Counted from the first letter of the stretch, positions 28,844 through 36,683 are shown. The stretch: DNA of 64,000 nucleotides from Nostoc indistinguendum CM1-VF10 (GCA_019359215.1 JAHHHS010000017.1:35324-99323), one strand, 5' to 3'. The notes: generated by a model not told the origin, from the sequence alone. Numbers and translations are program-made.

Positions 28844-29057
28844 CTGCCATTAGTCTGGCAAAGGCACAGAAAAGGAGAATATTTTGCAACACCAAAAAAT
28901 ATAGTTTACCGCTACTGTTGCTTAACTCCACTATCCGATGCTGTTATTAATACTTTAACTGGCTTTAACTGGTTCGACCATAGTACAGCTAATGTGCGGA
29001 TTACATCTTTTACTTTTCAGTATCCTCAAATGAAGATTACTTAAATTTTTGATACAA

Positions 29058-29492
29058 CTACTGATTCCCTTGCGATCGCACACTTTCTAACGCCCCCTGC
29101 AAAAACTTCCCCCATTCTGCTGCTAAAGGGACTTCTGTAAACGGAACTCGCACTGAACCACTAGATTCGGAAAATAAAAATTCCAACTCTATAGAACGAC
29201 CTTTCTCCGGTAAATTCTCTAACTCTACTTTTTTGTCATCTACTAAAAGATATACTTCTCTGACATCAAGCAAAGAAAATGTTTCTAGTTTAACAGGCCC
29301 TTTAGGCGTTGGTTTTCCCCAAGTTAGATTGTTGCCTTTTTGACCTAATACAGCATAAATATCGTACTTAGCCCGTTCAAATTCCTCTGCCCAAGTGCGA
29401 TAGGCTTCAACTTTTTGATATTCCTTCGAGCCTTGCCAAGCCAACCAGAAAAACATTACTAATAAGGGCAACCATAAAAGACCTCGTTCCAT
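29058..29492 (-). CDS. Membrane-anchored hypothetical protein
   Basis: 144 residues with one N-terminal membrane helix (GLLWLPLLVMFFWLAWQGSK). A soluble domain follows: YDIYAVLGQKGNNLTWGKPT, FSLLDVREVYLLVDDKKVEL, SIELEFLFSESSGSVRVPFT. It is probably anchored in the plasma or thylakoid membrane with the C-terminal domain outside or in the cytoplasm. It is divergent from the subtilase gene across 113 bases. Not recognised beyond being conserved in cyanobacteria. Confidence 0.6.
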   Translation of the reverse strand: MERGLLWLPLLVMFFWLAWQGSKEYQKVEAYRTWAEEFERAKYDIYAVLGQKGNNLTWGKPTPKGPVKLETFSLLDVREVYLLVDDKKVELENLPEKGRSIELEFLFSESSGSVRVPFTEVPLAAEWGKFLQGALESVRSQGNQ

Positions 29493-29605
29493 CGTTTAAA
29501 AAAGTCCTGAGTGAAACTTGTAACTAAAAGTGCAAAATCCACCACTAAAGGATGGAGATAAGTTATGGTAGTGAGCAAACTGGCAAAAAGCGGTGATGAG
29601 TTAAT

Positions 29606-31456
29606 ATGAGAAAACTTATATTATTGTGCTTGTTTGTCATTGGGCTGGGATATGCCATATTTGGTTTCCTGAATTTTCAGGGATTGGCAGCTAAAGGAGA
29701 GTTTGAGACGATTTTGCTTGATTTTCGGGAAGATATTCCATTATCAGTGGTGGAACAGAATTTGCAAGCGATCGCCAAACAATATAATGTTACACCCCAA
29801 TTAGACAACAAGTTTTCCAAAAAAGATAATGTTTATATTATCAAGGGCGATCGTCAACGGCTCCAAGAACTGAAAAAATCTCAGTTTGCCCAAGCTACAG
29901 AATTCATTGAACCAAACTATATCTACAGCAAGATTCCACAACCAGGTGAAGCCGCTTGGTTAGGAGAATTTTTGCGACCCCAAGAAGATGAAGAAGCAAG
30001 TCCCTCATTAATTGGCCCTAATGACCAATATTACAGCAAGCAGTGGAACTTGCACAAAATCGGTATTGAAGGCGCATGGAGTCAAACCAAAGGTAGCGGC
30101 ATCACAGTTGCAGTGATTGACACCGGTATTACCAAGGTACGGGATTTGTATGAGACAAAATTCGTCAAAGGCTATGATTTTGTTAACGACCGAGAAGAAG
30201 CCAAAGACGATAATGGCCACGGTACCCATGTTGCCGGAACTATTGCTCAAGCCACAAATAACAAATATGGGGTCGCTGGAATTGCTTACGAAGCCAGTCT
30301 GATGCCACTGAAGGTTCTCAGTTCCTATGGTGGCGGTACTGTTGCCGATATTGCCGAAGCCATTAAATTTGCTGCTGATAAAGGCGCAGATGTGATTAAT
30401 ATGAGCTTAGGCGGTGGCGGTGAAAGCAAGTTGATGAAAGAAGCGATCGAGTATGCCCATAGAAAAGGCGTAGTTATCATTGCCGCAGCAGGAAATGAAA
30501 ACGCCAATGGGGCAAGCTATCCAGCCCGCTATCCCTATGTCATCGGCGTTTCGGCAACTGGCCCAGATGGTGAAAGAGCGCCCTATTCTAACTTTGGTGC
30601 TGGAGTAGATATTTCTGCTCCTGGTGGTAGTGAAGCTGGTAAGATTCTCCAAGAAACTATCGACGAAAAAGGCGAAGGTGTATTTCTGGGCTTCCAGGGT
30701 ACAAGCATGGCTGCTCCCCACGTTGCTGGTGTTGCGGCATTAATCAAGGCTGCTGGTGTTAAAGAACCAGATGAAGTGTTAAAAGTTCTCAAGCAGTCGG
30801 CGCGAGTTATCCAGGATGATGGTTTGAACTATTATGGCGCTGGGCAACTCAATGCAGAAGCAGCAGTTAAACTAGCCTTTGGCGGACAAATCAGTTTCCC
30901 AGATTTCTTTCGATGGTTACGGGATAACGGCTATCTTAACCCCGGCTTTTGGATTGATGGTGGGGCGGTAGCACTGTTACCCAAAGTTTTAATGGTAGTT
31001 GGTTCCTATCTGCTAGCTTGGTTTTTACGGGTTTACTTCCCCTTCACTTGGAGTTGGTCTTTATCTAGTGGATTAATCGCTGGCAGTTCCGGGTTATTCT
31101 TCCTCAAAGGAATTTATATTTTTGATCTTCCCCAATGGCCTTTCCGGGTTTTGGGTAGTTCAATTCCCGAACTAGGCAATACCCTCCAGGGAACCGATGC
31201 GTTGAATCCTCTATTTGCTAGCGTACTGATTCCCATTGTGTTAATGGCATTGCTGCTGGGACATCCTAGTTGGAAATGGTTTGCCGTTGGTTCAACTTTA
31301 GGTGTAGCAGCGTGCTTGACAGTAAGTGCATTTTACGACCCAGCCGTTTGGGGTTTGGGAAGCGCTAACATAGCACGCCTCTTCCTCATCGCCAATGCCC
31401 TAGTTTGTTATGGGCTTGCTCGTTTAGCATTGAAGAACGAAGAAAAAACAGCATAA
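29606..31456 (+). CDS. Membrane-anchored subtilisin-like serine protease (S8)
   Basis: 616 residues. An N-terminal hydrophobic helix (LILLCLFVIGLGYAIFGFLN) acts as signal or anchor. An inhibitor-like prodomain to about residue 115 is followed by the S8 catalytic domain. Asp172 lies in VAVIDTGI, His205 in NGHGTHVAG, the oxyanion Asn in AAAGNENANGASYPA and Ser367 in GTSMAAPHVAGVAA. After residue 440 come four to five hydrophobic segments to the C-terminus, which is unusual for a subtilase and suggests anchoring at both ends. The catalytic triad is intact. Substrates are unknown. Confidence 0.92.
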   Translation: MRKLILLCLFVIGLGYAIFGFLNFQGLAAKGEFETILLDFREDIPLSVVEQNLQAIAKQYNVTPQLDNKFSKKDNVYIIKGDRQRLQELKKSQFAQATEFIEPNYIYSKIPQPGEAAWLGEFLRPQEDEEASPSLIGPNDQYYSKQWNLHKIGIEGAWSQTKGSGITVAVIDTGITKVRDLYETKFVKGYDFVNDREEAKDDNGHGTHVAGTIAQATNNKYGVAGIAYEASLMPLKVLSSYGGGTVADIAEAIKFAADKGADVINMSLGGGGESKLMKEAIEYAHRKGVVIIAAAGNENANGASYPARYPYVIGVSATGPDGERAPYSNFGAGVDISAPGGSEAGKILQETIDEKGEGVFLGFQGTSMAAPHVAGVAALIKAAGVKEPDEVLKVLKQSARVIQDDGLNYYGAGQLNAEAAVKLAFGGQISFPDFFRWLRDNGYLNPGFWIDGGAVALLPKVLMVVGSYLLAWFLRVYFPFTWSWSLSSGLIAGSSGLFFLKGIYIFDLPQWPFRVLGSSIPELGNTLQGTDALNPLFASVLIPIVLMALLLGHPSWKWFAVGSTLGVAACLTVSAFYDPAVWGLGSANIARLFLIANALVCYGLARLALKNEEKTA

Positions 31457-31667
31457 TACCGCAAGGCAGAAGTCAAAAGTCAAAAGTTTTGTATATCAAA
31501 GCTTTTGCAAGTTTTAAAATGGTAGCTTGATTTCCGCCGTGCTGTAATAAATGGGCATGGGGCATGGGGCATTGGTCAATAATTAAAAGTTATTCTTCCC
31601 CTGCTTCCCCTGTTCCCTCTGCTCCCTCTACTCCCCCTGCTCCCTCATCCCCCACTCAGCACTATTT

Positions 31668-31901
31668 ATGAGCATTACACTTACGGGAACAATCCAACGC
31701 CGCGATATTGGTACAGGCGCATGGGCGTTAGTTACAGAAGAGGGCGTTACTTACGAAATCCTCAGAGGGGCTGACAAAGACTTACTCAAAGCTGGACAAA
31801 AAGCAAAAGTTAAAGGGCAGGTGCGTGAAGATATCATGACAACTGCCATGATTGGCCCTGTCCTGGAGGTTAAATCTTTTGACGTAATTAGTTCTGATTA
31901 G
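31668..31901 (+). CDS. Small OB-fold-like protein
   Basis: 77 residues: SITLTGTIQRRDIGTGAWAL, GVTYEILRGADKDLLKAGQK, AKVKGQVREDIMTTAMIGPV, LEVKSF. The strand pattern and the KVKGQVRED segment resemble small beta-barrel (OB-like) proteins. Its stop overlaps the end of the convergent thioredoxin-like gene by 14 bases. A GGGGCATGGGGCATTGG repeat and a CT-rich heptamer run fill the upstream gap, so promoter elements are obscured. Function unknown. Confidence 0.7.
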   Translation: MSITLTGTIQRRDIGTGAWALVTEEGVTYEILRGADKDLLKAGQKAKVKGQVREDIMTTAMIGPVLEVKSFDVISSD

Positions 31902-32211
31902 CAGTGGAATTCAGAACCTCTTGAAGACGGCTTCTGAACTCACCTTTGGGATGACCCCCTTTTACCTCACCCACAATCTCAAATTCCCCCTCTGGAGAAT
32001 TGCAGATGATGTAAGTAGGCCATCCCATTTCTGATTTATCGGGATATTGAGTTAATAAAATCTTGCGATACTTGCGGTAAGCAGCCGTATCCTGCATTTT
32101 TACATCGATAAATTCTAAACCCAGTTCTTCTGCCACCTTTTTGTCATAAAAAGACATTTTGTGGCAAATGCCGCACTCTTCTGAAGAGAACTTAATTACA
32201 GCTAAACTCAT
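31888..32211 (-). CDS. Thioredoxin-like protein with CxxC motif
   Basis: 107 residues with a thioredoxin fold signature: VIKFSSEECGICHKMSFYDK, where CGIC replaces the classical CGPC. VDVKMQDTAAYRKYRKILLT and the cis-proline segment MGWPTYIICNSPEGEFEIVG follow. It has no signal peptide, so it is likely a cytoplasmic redox protein. It converges on the small OB-like gene with overlapping 3' ends. Family confident, partner unknown. Confidence 0.88.
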   Translation of the reverse strand: MSLAVIKFSSEECGICHKMSFYDKKVAEELGLEFIDVKMQDTAAYRKYRKILLTQYPDKSEMGWPTYIICNSPEGEFEIVGEVKGGHPKGEFRSRLQEVLNSTANQN

Positions 32212-32702
32212 GGGTTGACGACTCTTTGATTCTAGGCAAAGTTTTTTAGCATAATGCCATGAAATATTAACATACAGTTGGTCATTAGTGTCAAATTAAG
32301 TCTGAAACCCTGATCTAGTAGGTTCTTCTCCTTCTCTGTTTCTAGCAGTGAAGGCGATTTTTTGGGAGGCTGAGGCTCTTAACGAGAAATACTATCTAGT
32401 TGGCGAGTAAGCTCTGATATGAACTTGAGAGCATGATTGCTGGCAAGATAATTAAAATGTAGAAAAAAAATTAAGAATATGATTAAATATCATAGCGATC
32501 ATTTTGGTGTGGCATCTCTAGCTCATAATAAAAAGAAAGCGATTCAGGGATGGCGTGATCAAGTTATGCTGTATCCTGGCAACAGAAAGATACTCAAGGT
32601 CTACCAGCAGTAGCAACAAGAAGAATGCTGCACTCCAGTTATGTGGGTAGCAAATTCTAGGGTGGGCGATGTATAAAGACAAGTTCTACGTGTCTAGTAG
32701 AC
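32212..32702. other. Region upstream of the NsiR1 array
   Basis: About 490 bases with a possible 44-codon gene (32479-32613). The segment TTCTAGGGTGGGCGATGTAT (32656-32675) resembles the tail of an array unit and may be a decayed copy zero, but it has no TCCGGA box. Confidence 0.4.
32479..32613 (+). CDS. Possible 44-residue protein upstream of the NsiR1 array
   Basis: An ATG-initiated frame encoding MIKYHSDHFGVASLAHNKKK through RKILKVYQQ, basic and with no membrane helix. No good Shine-Dalgarno (AATTAAGAAT precedes the ATG). No family is recognised. It could be a small gene, a peptide from the array leader, or chance. Confidence 0.3.
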   Translation: MIKYHSDHFGVASLAHNKKKAIQGWRDQVMLYPGNRKILKVYQQ

Positions 32703-32765
32703 AAAAAAACCCCCCAGTGAGTGTTAGCCAACTAGGGGAGTTAGTTATCAGGGTGCATCTACCAA
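32703..32765 (+). ncRNA. nsiR1: NsiR1-like small RNA, copy 1 (conserved)
   Basis: First conserved unit of a tandem array directly upstream of hetF. In Nostoc sp. PCC 7120 an array of about 60-nt RNAs at this position is NsiR1, a nitrogen-stress, HetR-dependent, heterocyst-specific RNA. The unit has an A-rich start and a hairpin with CCCCCAGTGAG pairing to CCAACTAGGGG. The invariant GTTATCAGGGTGCATCTACC follows. Ends are estimated, not mapped. No TCCGGA box lies at the expected distance upstream. Confidence 0.8.
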
Positions 32766-32793
32766 TTAAATGTTCTTAGGTTAAACACCATAC

Positions 32794-32830
32794 TCCGGAT
32801 AAATTTGAACAAAGGTCAGTTATTTTTTAA
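32794..32830 (+). promoter_or_regulatory. DIF-type promoter before copy 2
   Basis: TCCGGA at 32794-32799 is centred about 35 bases before the predicted start of copy 2, with TATTTT (32821-32826) as a -10-like element. TCCGGA near -35 is the motif reported for heterocyst-specific (DIF+) promoters in Anabaena/Nostoc 7120. Confidence 0.65.
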
Positions 32831-32895
32831 AATAAAAAAACCCCAGTTGGTGTTAACCTAACTAGGGGAGTGAGTTATCAGGGTGCATCTACCAG
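32831..32895 (+). ncRNA. nsiR1: NsiR1-like small RNA, copy 2 (conserved)
   Basis: Hairpin CCCCAGTTGG / CCTAACTAGGGG; the AGTTGG/CCAACT stem co-varies with copy 1, which supports RNA structure. GTTATCAGGGTGCATCTACC is retained. It has a proper TCCGGA promoter upstream. Confidence 0.8.
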
Positions 32896-32923
32896 TTATC
32901 TTTTCTAGGGGCAGCCAGTATCT

Positions 32924-32965
32924 TCCGGAGAAAATCATCAGAATCAGGGTTGATGGGAATTGCAA
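32924..32965 (+). promoter_or_regulatory. DIF-type promoter before copy 3
   Basis: TCCGGA at 32924-32929, centred about 38 bases before the A-rich start of copy 3. Confidence 0.6.
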
Positions 32966-33030
32966 ATAAAAAAACCCCCAGTGGGTTTTAGCCAACTAGG
33001 GGAGTGAGTTATCAGGGTGCATCTACCAAT
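32966..33030 (+). ncRNA. nsiR1: NsiR1-like small RNA, copy 3 (conserved)
   Basis: AAAAAAACCCCCAGTGGG, hairpin closing at CCAACTAGGGG, then the conserved GTTATCAGGGTGCATCTACC. Its own tail carries ACCGGA (33058-33063), a one-base variant of the box, in front of copy 4. Confidence 0.8.
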
Positions 33031-33103
33031 AATCTCTTCTAAAATAAATGGCTAGCTACCGGATAAATTAACAGAGATTGAATTTGTTACTGTTTGTTTA
33101 TCA

Positions 33104-33155
33104 CAGAAAAACCTCAGAGGGGTTAGTTATCAGGACAGGATTGCCAATTAAATTA
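33104..33155 (+). ncRNA. NsiR1-like copy 4 (degenerate)
   Basis: Keeps GGGGTTAGTTATCAGG and CCAATTAA but has lost the long 5' hairpin and the GGTGCATCTACC core. Its tail has no TCCGGA. Probably non-functional. Confidence 0.5.
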
Positions 33156-33204
33156 CTGGTGCGCTGCCTTAAATAATGGGTGTTTCAGCGATTATTGTTG
33201 TAGG

Positions 33205-33505
33205 ACTTACGCATAAGAGATTTGCCAATCCTCTTAAAGAGGGTTTTTAGATTTCCCTTTTCAGGGTAGCCAGTGACTTGCTGTTAGTGGTTAGCGATGT
33301 AAAAGCGTCTAATGTCCTTTAGGCGAGTAACGCCCGACTTGTTTTGCTCCCCTAAGGTAGGAACTACCATTAGCGTAGTGCGAAGGAGTAATCAACCGTC
33401 AAGGGTTCCCGGACTCTTAAAGCTGGCTAGCAAGAGCGTCTTTGAACAAAAGAAGCAACTGGCGTAGGCTTTTAGATATAGGTTTCAGGCTTTGAGTGCG
33501 TAAGT
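33205..33505. mobile_element. MITE-like element inserted in the NsiR1 array
   Basis: A segment of about 301 bases bounded by ACTTACGCA (33205-33213) and its complement TGCGTAAGT (33497-33505). It has no homology to the array units and no protein coding capacity. The ends resemble TIRs often seen on cyanobacterial MITEs. It separates copy 4 from copy 5, exactly where the promoter of copy 5 should be. Confidence 0.7.
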
Positions 33506-33520
33506 TTTGTGCTTGTTAAA

Positions 33521-33585
33521 TAATAAAAAACCCCCAGTGGGCGTTAGCCAACCAGGGGAGCTAGTTATCAGGGTGCATCTACCAA
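33521..33585 (+). ncRNA. nsiR1: NsiR1-like small RNA, copy 5 (conserved, promoter displaced)
   Basis: AAAACCCCCAGTGGGCG, CCAACCAGGGG, and the conserved GTTATCAGGGTGCATCTACC. The MITE ends only 16 bases upstream, so no TCCGGA box can lie at -35. The RNA body is intact. Confidence 0.78.
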
Positions 33586-33613
33586 TTAATTGTTCTAGAT
33601 TTAACCACCATGC

Positions 33614-33651
33614 TCCGGATAAATTTCTGAGAAAATTGATTATTTTCTTGT
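33614..33651 (+). promoter_or_regulatory. DIF-type promoter before copy 6
   Basis: TCCGGA at 33614-33619 with TATTTT at 33641-33646, the same geometry as before copy 2. Confidence 0.6.
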
Positions 33652-33722
33652 GTCAAAAAAACAAGAGTGGATATTCTCTGAATTAGGGGAGTTAAAAATC
33701 AAGGGAGATATCATCTACTAAT
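33652..33722 (+). ncRNA. NsiR1-like copy 6 (degenerate)
   Basis: Retains AGGGGAGTTA, a CATCTACTAATCAAGT stretch and TTCTAGGGTTAAGCAC, but the CCCC hairpin arm is lost (AACAAGAGTGG). It has an intact TCCGGA promoter in front and only TCTGGT behind. Confidence 0.5.
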
Positions 33723-33790
33723 CAAGTATTCTAGGGTTAAGCACTATTTTCTGGTAGAGAATATCTGCGTCATAAGTTGCTGTTGTTTGC

Positions 33791-33862
33791 CAAAATAAAA
33801 AAAACCCCCAGTGGGTGTTAGCCAGCTAGGGGAGTTGAAGATCAAGGTGCATCTACCAATTA
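33791..33862 (+). ncRNA. nsiR1: NsiR1-like small RNA, copy 7 (conserved, nearest hetF)
   Basis: AAAACCCCCAGTGGGTG, CCAGCTAGGGG hairpin, then ATCAAGGTGCATCTACC. The upstream box is degenerate (TCTGGT at 33750-33755). Its tail carries the TCCGGA that faces hetF. Confidence 0.78.
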
Positions 33863-33887
33863 AGTGTTCTAGTCCCAAGTAATCCGA

Positions 33888-33930
33888 TCCGGATAAAGTT
33901 GTAAAGGCAGAATAAGCAAAAGAACTAGAA
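33888..33930 (+). promoter_or_regulatory. Probable heterocyst-type promoter of hetF
   Basis: TCCGGA at 33888-33893 followed after 19 bases by TAAGCA (33913-33918), suggesting a start near 33926 and a leader of about 110 bases. The leader contains GATGCATC and a GAAAC-TTTCGC-GTTTC hairpin. Confidence 0.55.
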
Positions 33931-34037
33931 TCAGAAACATTCAGGGGTGGGATGCATCTAAGCTATCAGAGGGAGCGAAAAATCGACTTGAAACTTTCGC
34001 GTTTCAAACCAGATTTAGGAGGCAAACAGGAGAAACT

Positions 34038-36548
34038 GTGACCCAGGAATTCCACATTTCGGTAACTCCTGTAGGACAAAATGACTACTTGGTGCGGACG
34101 GAACAAGTCGCGCCTGGGGTACCTTTGGCAGAAGAATTAGTGACTTGGCCTGTAGCTGATTGGTTGATGGCTGCTGGGCATTTGATGAATGATCCGTTGA
34201 AGTCGGTGTTGCAAGGAGATCCATTCGCTTCTGGTGGGCATGAAAGCGATATCGCCAGAAACTCTGTGAATTTGGTGGCGTTGGGTCAACAATTTTATAA
34301 CGCCCTATTTCAAGGCACTCTCAGAGATAGTTGGATTACTGCTCAAGGTATTGCCCAGAACCATCAACAAGTACTACGCTTGCGCTTGGGGCTAAAAGAC
34401 ACCAGGTTAGCTCGTCTGCCTTGGGAAGTGATGCACGCAGGCGATCGCCCTCTGGCTACTGGGCCTTATGTCGCTTTTTCTCGCTTCCAAAGTGGAATTT
34501 TGGGGGCTTCCCCTTTGCGGCAAAATATGCCCACACTACTACAACAAGGTGGTGTGAAAGTATTGATGGTAATTGCTTCCCCCTCAGATCAAGTCCGCCT
34601 TGACTTACAGAAACAGGAAGCTATCAAACTGCAAGCAGAACTTCACCGCATACCACGGCTTGCTGAAGGTAGCAATCGTTTCCCACAAATTGAACTCACT
34701 GTATTAGACCAACCAGGGCGGGAAGAATTGACACAAGCCCTAGAACAAGGCAGATACCACGTTCTCCACTATTCTGGTCATAGTAACTTAGGTTCCAATG
34801 GCGGAGAAATTTATCTTGCTAGTCGCAGAACTGGCTTAACAGAAATCTTAACTGGGGACGATCTGGCTGGTTTGCTCGTCAACAATAATATCCAAATGGC
34901 AGTGTTTAACTCCTGCTTGGGGGCGTACACAGCTGCATCCGATCCCTCTGGAGATACTGGCGAACGAAACCTAGCAGAAAGTCTGGTAAAGCGCGGAATT
35001 AGAAGCGTTTTGGCTATGTCAGAACGGATTCCTGATGAAGTAGCGTTGACGCTCACACAATTGTTGTACCGCAACTTGAGTCAGGGATATCCAGTAGATT
35101 TGTGCGTCAGTCGGGTGCGCCAAGGATTAATTTCTGCCTATGGTTCTCACCAGATGTACTGGGCATTACCGATTTTGTATCTCCAGCCAGAATTTGACGG
35201 TTTTCTAAGCCAGGAAACTGAGTTATCCGAAAGTGCGGAGTCGCCCAAGCAGTATAATTCGCCTTTAGGGGCAGCTTCGGCGATGTACTCTGCTATGGCA
35301 GATGATTCCGATATACCTTTAGGGATGGAGGAAATGATCCCTTCTGGTTTGGCACGTGATTCTGGGTTGGATTGGCTAGGTGAAGATACTTGGGGCGATC
35401 TTGTTGATGAAATTGAGTATGATGACCCAAGCTATGCAGAAGATTCTGCTATAGTTTCGGATTTGTTTCGTCAACTAGATAACCAAAAAGCTCCAATTGA
35501 ACTGAATCAAGAAATTTCCGAAAATAGTCTTGAGCAAAGACAGGCTTCGGAGGAAATGACTTCTTTGCAAGAGGGAGGAGATTTGTGGGGAGAACCCCCA
35601 GCACCACCATCTCCAACTCCTGGGAACTTGGAAGGAAATCGGCAAAATTCTGCTGATTTTTTGCGTAGGCGTAGCCCGCCGCAGGCATCGCAACCAGCCC
35701 CATCTGGAACTCGTACCCGTCGCCGCAAGCTGTGGCCAATTGTGGGTATTGTGGGTTTTAGTGCGTTAGCAGCTGCGATCGCTTTAAATTGGTGGTGGCA
35801 AAATCGATCCCAGCAGGTAACTCTGCCTGATATACCAGGAATTCCTACCCAGTCTCTACCCATCAAGCAGCAAAATATCGACTTAGAAATAGCACCAACT
35901 GGAATTGTCACCGCTACAGCCACGGAAAAATTGAACCAGGGCGACTTGCGAAGTGGGTTATTGGCTGTCGAAGAACTACTCAATCGTGGCGCACTAACTG
36001 CGGCTGAAGCTGCCCTTAAACTGATTCCAAGTAAACAAGCTGACAATCCATCTGTCAACTTTTACAAGGGGCGATTAGCATGGCAGTCTATCCAAGGTGG
36101 AAACAATAACTATAGCGTCGATGATGCCCGCCGTTACTGGGAAACTGCTGCAAAAGATAACCCAGAATCGCTTTTGTATAATAACGCTTTGGGATTTGCC
36201 TACTACACTGAAGGCAATCTGAATCGAGCCAATGATTCTTGGTTCAAGGCTTTGAATTTAGCTCTCAAAGAGCAGAACTCAGACTTTAGCGCCGCAACAT
36301 CTACAAATACGGCAGTCCCTCAAGATGCTTTAACTTCTTATGCTGGTTTAGCTCTGGGACTGTATAAATCTGCACTTACTCAATCTAGCGGTAAGCAGAC
36401 ACAATATCTGAATGAAGCGATTAAGCTGCGGCAAATGGTTCTCAAGGCTGATCCAGTCAATTTCCAGGTAGACCAATTAACTAAAAATTGGCTGTGGACG
36501 GAGAAGGCGATTGAAGATTGGCGATCGCTCCTTCAGGAAAAAGAGTGA
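34038..36548 (+). CDS. hetF: Heterocyst differentiation protein HetF (CHAT-domain protease)
   Basis: HetF is a caspase-like CHAT protein required for heterocyst differentiation and normal cell division in Nostoc. The GTG start at 34038 with CAGGAG 6-10 bases upstream gives 836 residues. The CHAT domain spans about 75-390: RLPWEVMHAGDRPLATGPYV, then the catalytic His248 in HYSGHSNLGSNGGEIYL and Cys293 in MAVFNSCLGAYTAA. A disordered acidic region follows, then one membrane helix around 562-582 (LWPIVGIVGFSALAAAIALN) and a C-terminal TPR-like domain. Residues about 543-551 (RRRSPPQAS) come from a small dispersed repeat just before the helix. Identity is supported by the NsiR1 array in front. 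HetR-dependent control through TCCGGA is an inference. Confidence 0.92.
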   Translation: MTQEFHISVTPVGQNDYLVRTEQVAPGVPLAEELVTWPVADWLMAAGHLMNDPLKSVLQGDPFASGGHESDIARNSVNLVALGQQFYNALFQGTLRDSWITAQGIAQNHQQVLRLRLGLKDTRLARLPWEVMHAGDRPLATGPYVAFSRFQSGILGASPLRQNMPTLLQQGGVKVLMVIASPSDQVRLDLQKQEAIKLQAELHRIPRLAEGSNRFPQIELTVLDQPGREELTQALEQGRYHVLHYSGHSNLGSNGGEIYLASRRTGLTEILTGDDLAGLLVNNNIQMAVFNSCLGAYTAASDPSGDTGERNLAESLVKRGIRSVLAMSERIPDEVALTLTQLLYRNLSQGYPVDLCVSRVRQGLISAYGSHQMYWALPILYLQPEFDGFLSQETELSESAESPKQYNSPLGAASAMYSAMADDSDIPLGMEEMIPSGLARDSGLDWLGEDTWGDLVDEIEYDDPSYAEDSAIVSDLFRQLDNQKAPIELNQEISENSLEQRQASEEMTSLQEGGDLWGEPPAPPSPTPGNLEGNRQNSADFLRRRSPPQASQPAPSGTRTRRRKLWPIVGIVGFSALAAAIALNWWWQNRSQQVTLPDIPGIPTQSLPIKQQNIDLEIAPTGIVTATATEKLNQGDLRSGLLAVEELLNRGALTAAEAALKLIPSKQADNPSVNFYKGRLAWQSIQGGNNNYSVDDARRYWETAAKDNPESLLYNNALGFAYYTEGNLNRANDSWFKALNLALKEQNSDFSAATSTNTAVPQDALTSYAGLALGLYKSALTQSSGKQTQYLNEAIKLRQMVLKADPVNFQVDQLTKNWLWTEKAIEDWRSLLQEKE
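35663..35691. repeat. Small dispersed repeat in frame inside hetF
   Basis: GCGTAGGCGTAGCCCGCCGC then AGGCATCGC, the cleanest copy of this family in the window, lying in the coding region between the acidic stretch and the membrane helix. Confidence 0.8.
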
Positions 36549-36683
36549 ATAAAAGTAATATGTTGTGGTGGTGCGATCGCTTGTGACTCTGAATAAAAAC
36601 AGAAATTTACCATTCAAATTTCTAGTAAAACAAGCTAGTGGACGGTGAATTTTACTTTTCAGTCTGATTAAATCACCATATCT

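Noticed and set aside
32703..33900. CRISPR-like interpretation of the hetF upstream repeats
   Set aside because: Units are about 105 bases and diverge gradually, the repeated part is longer than the spacers, and spacers contain promoter-like elements. NsiR1 fits far better.
35507..36058. 183-codon leftward frame opposite hetF
   Set aside because: It lies entirely within hetF and has no recognisable domain; a shadow of the coding strand composition.
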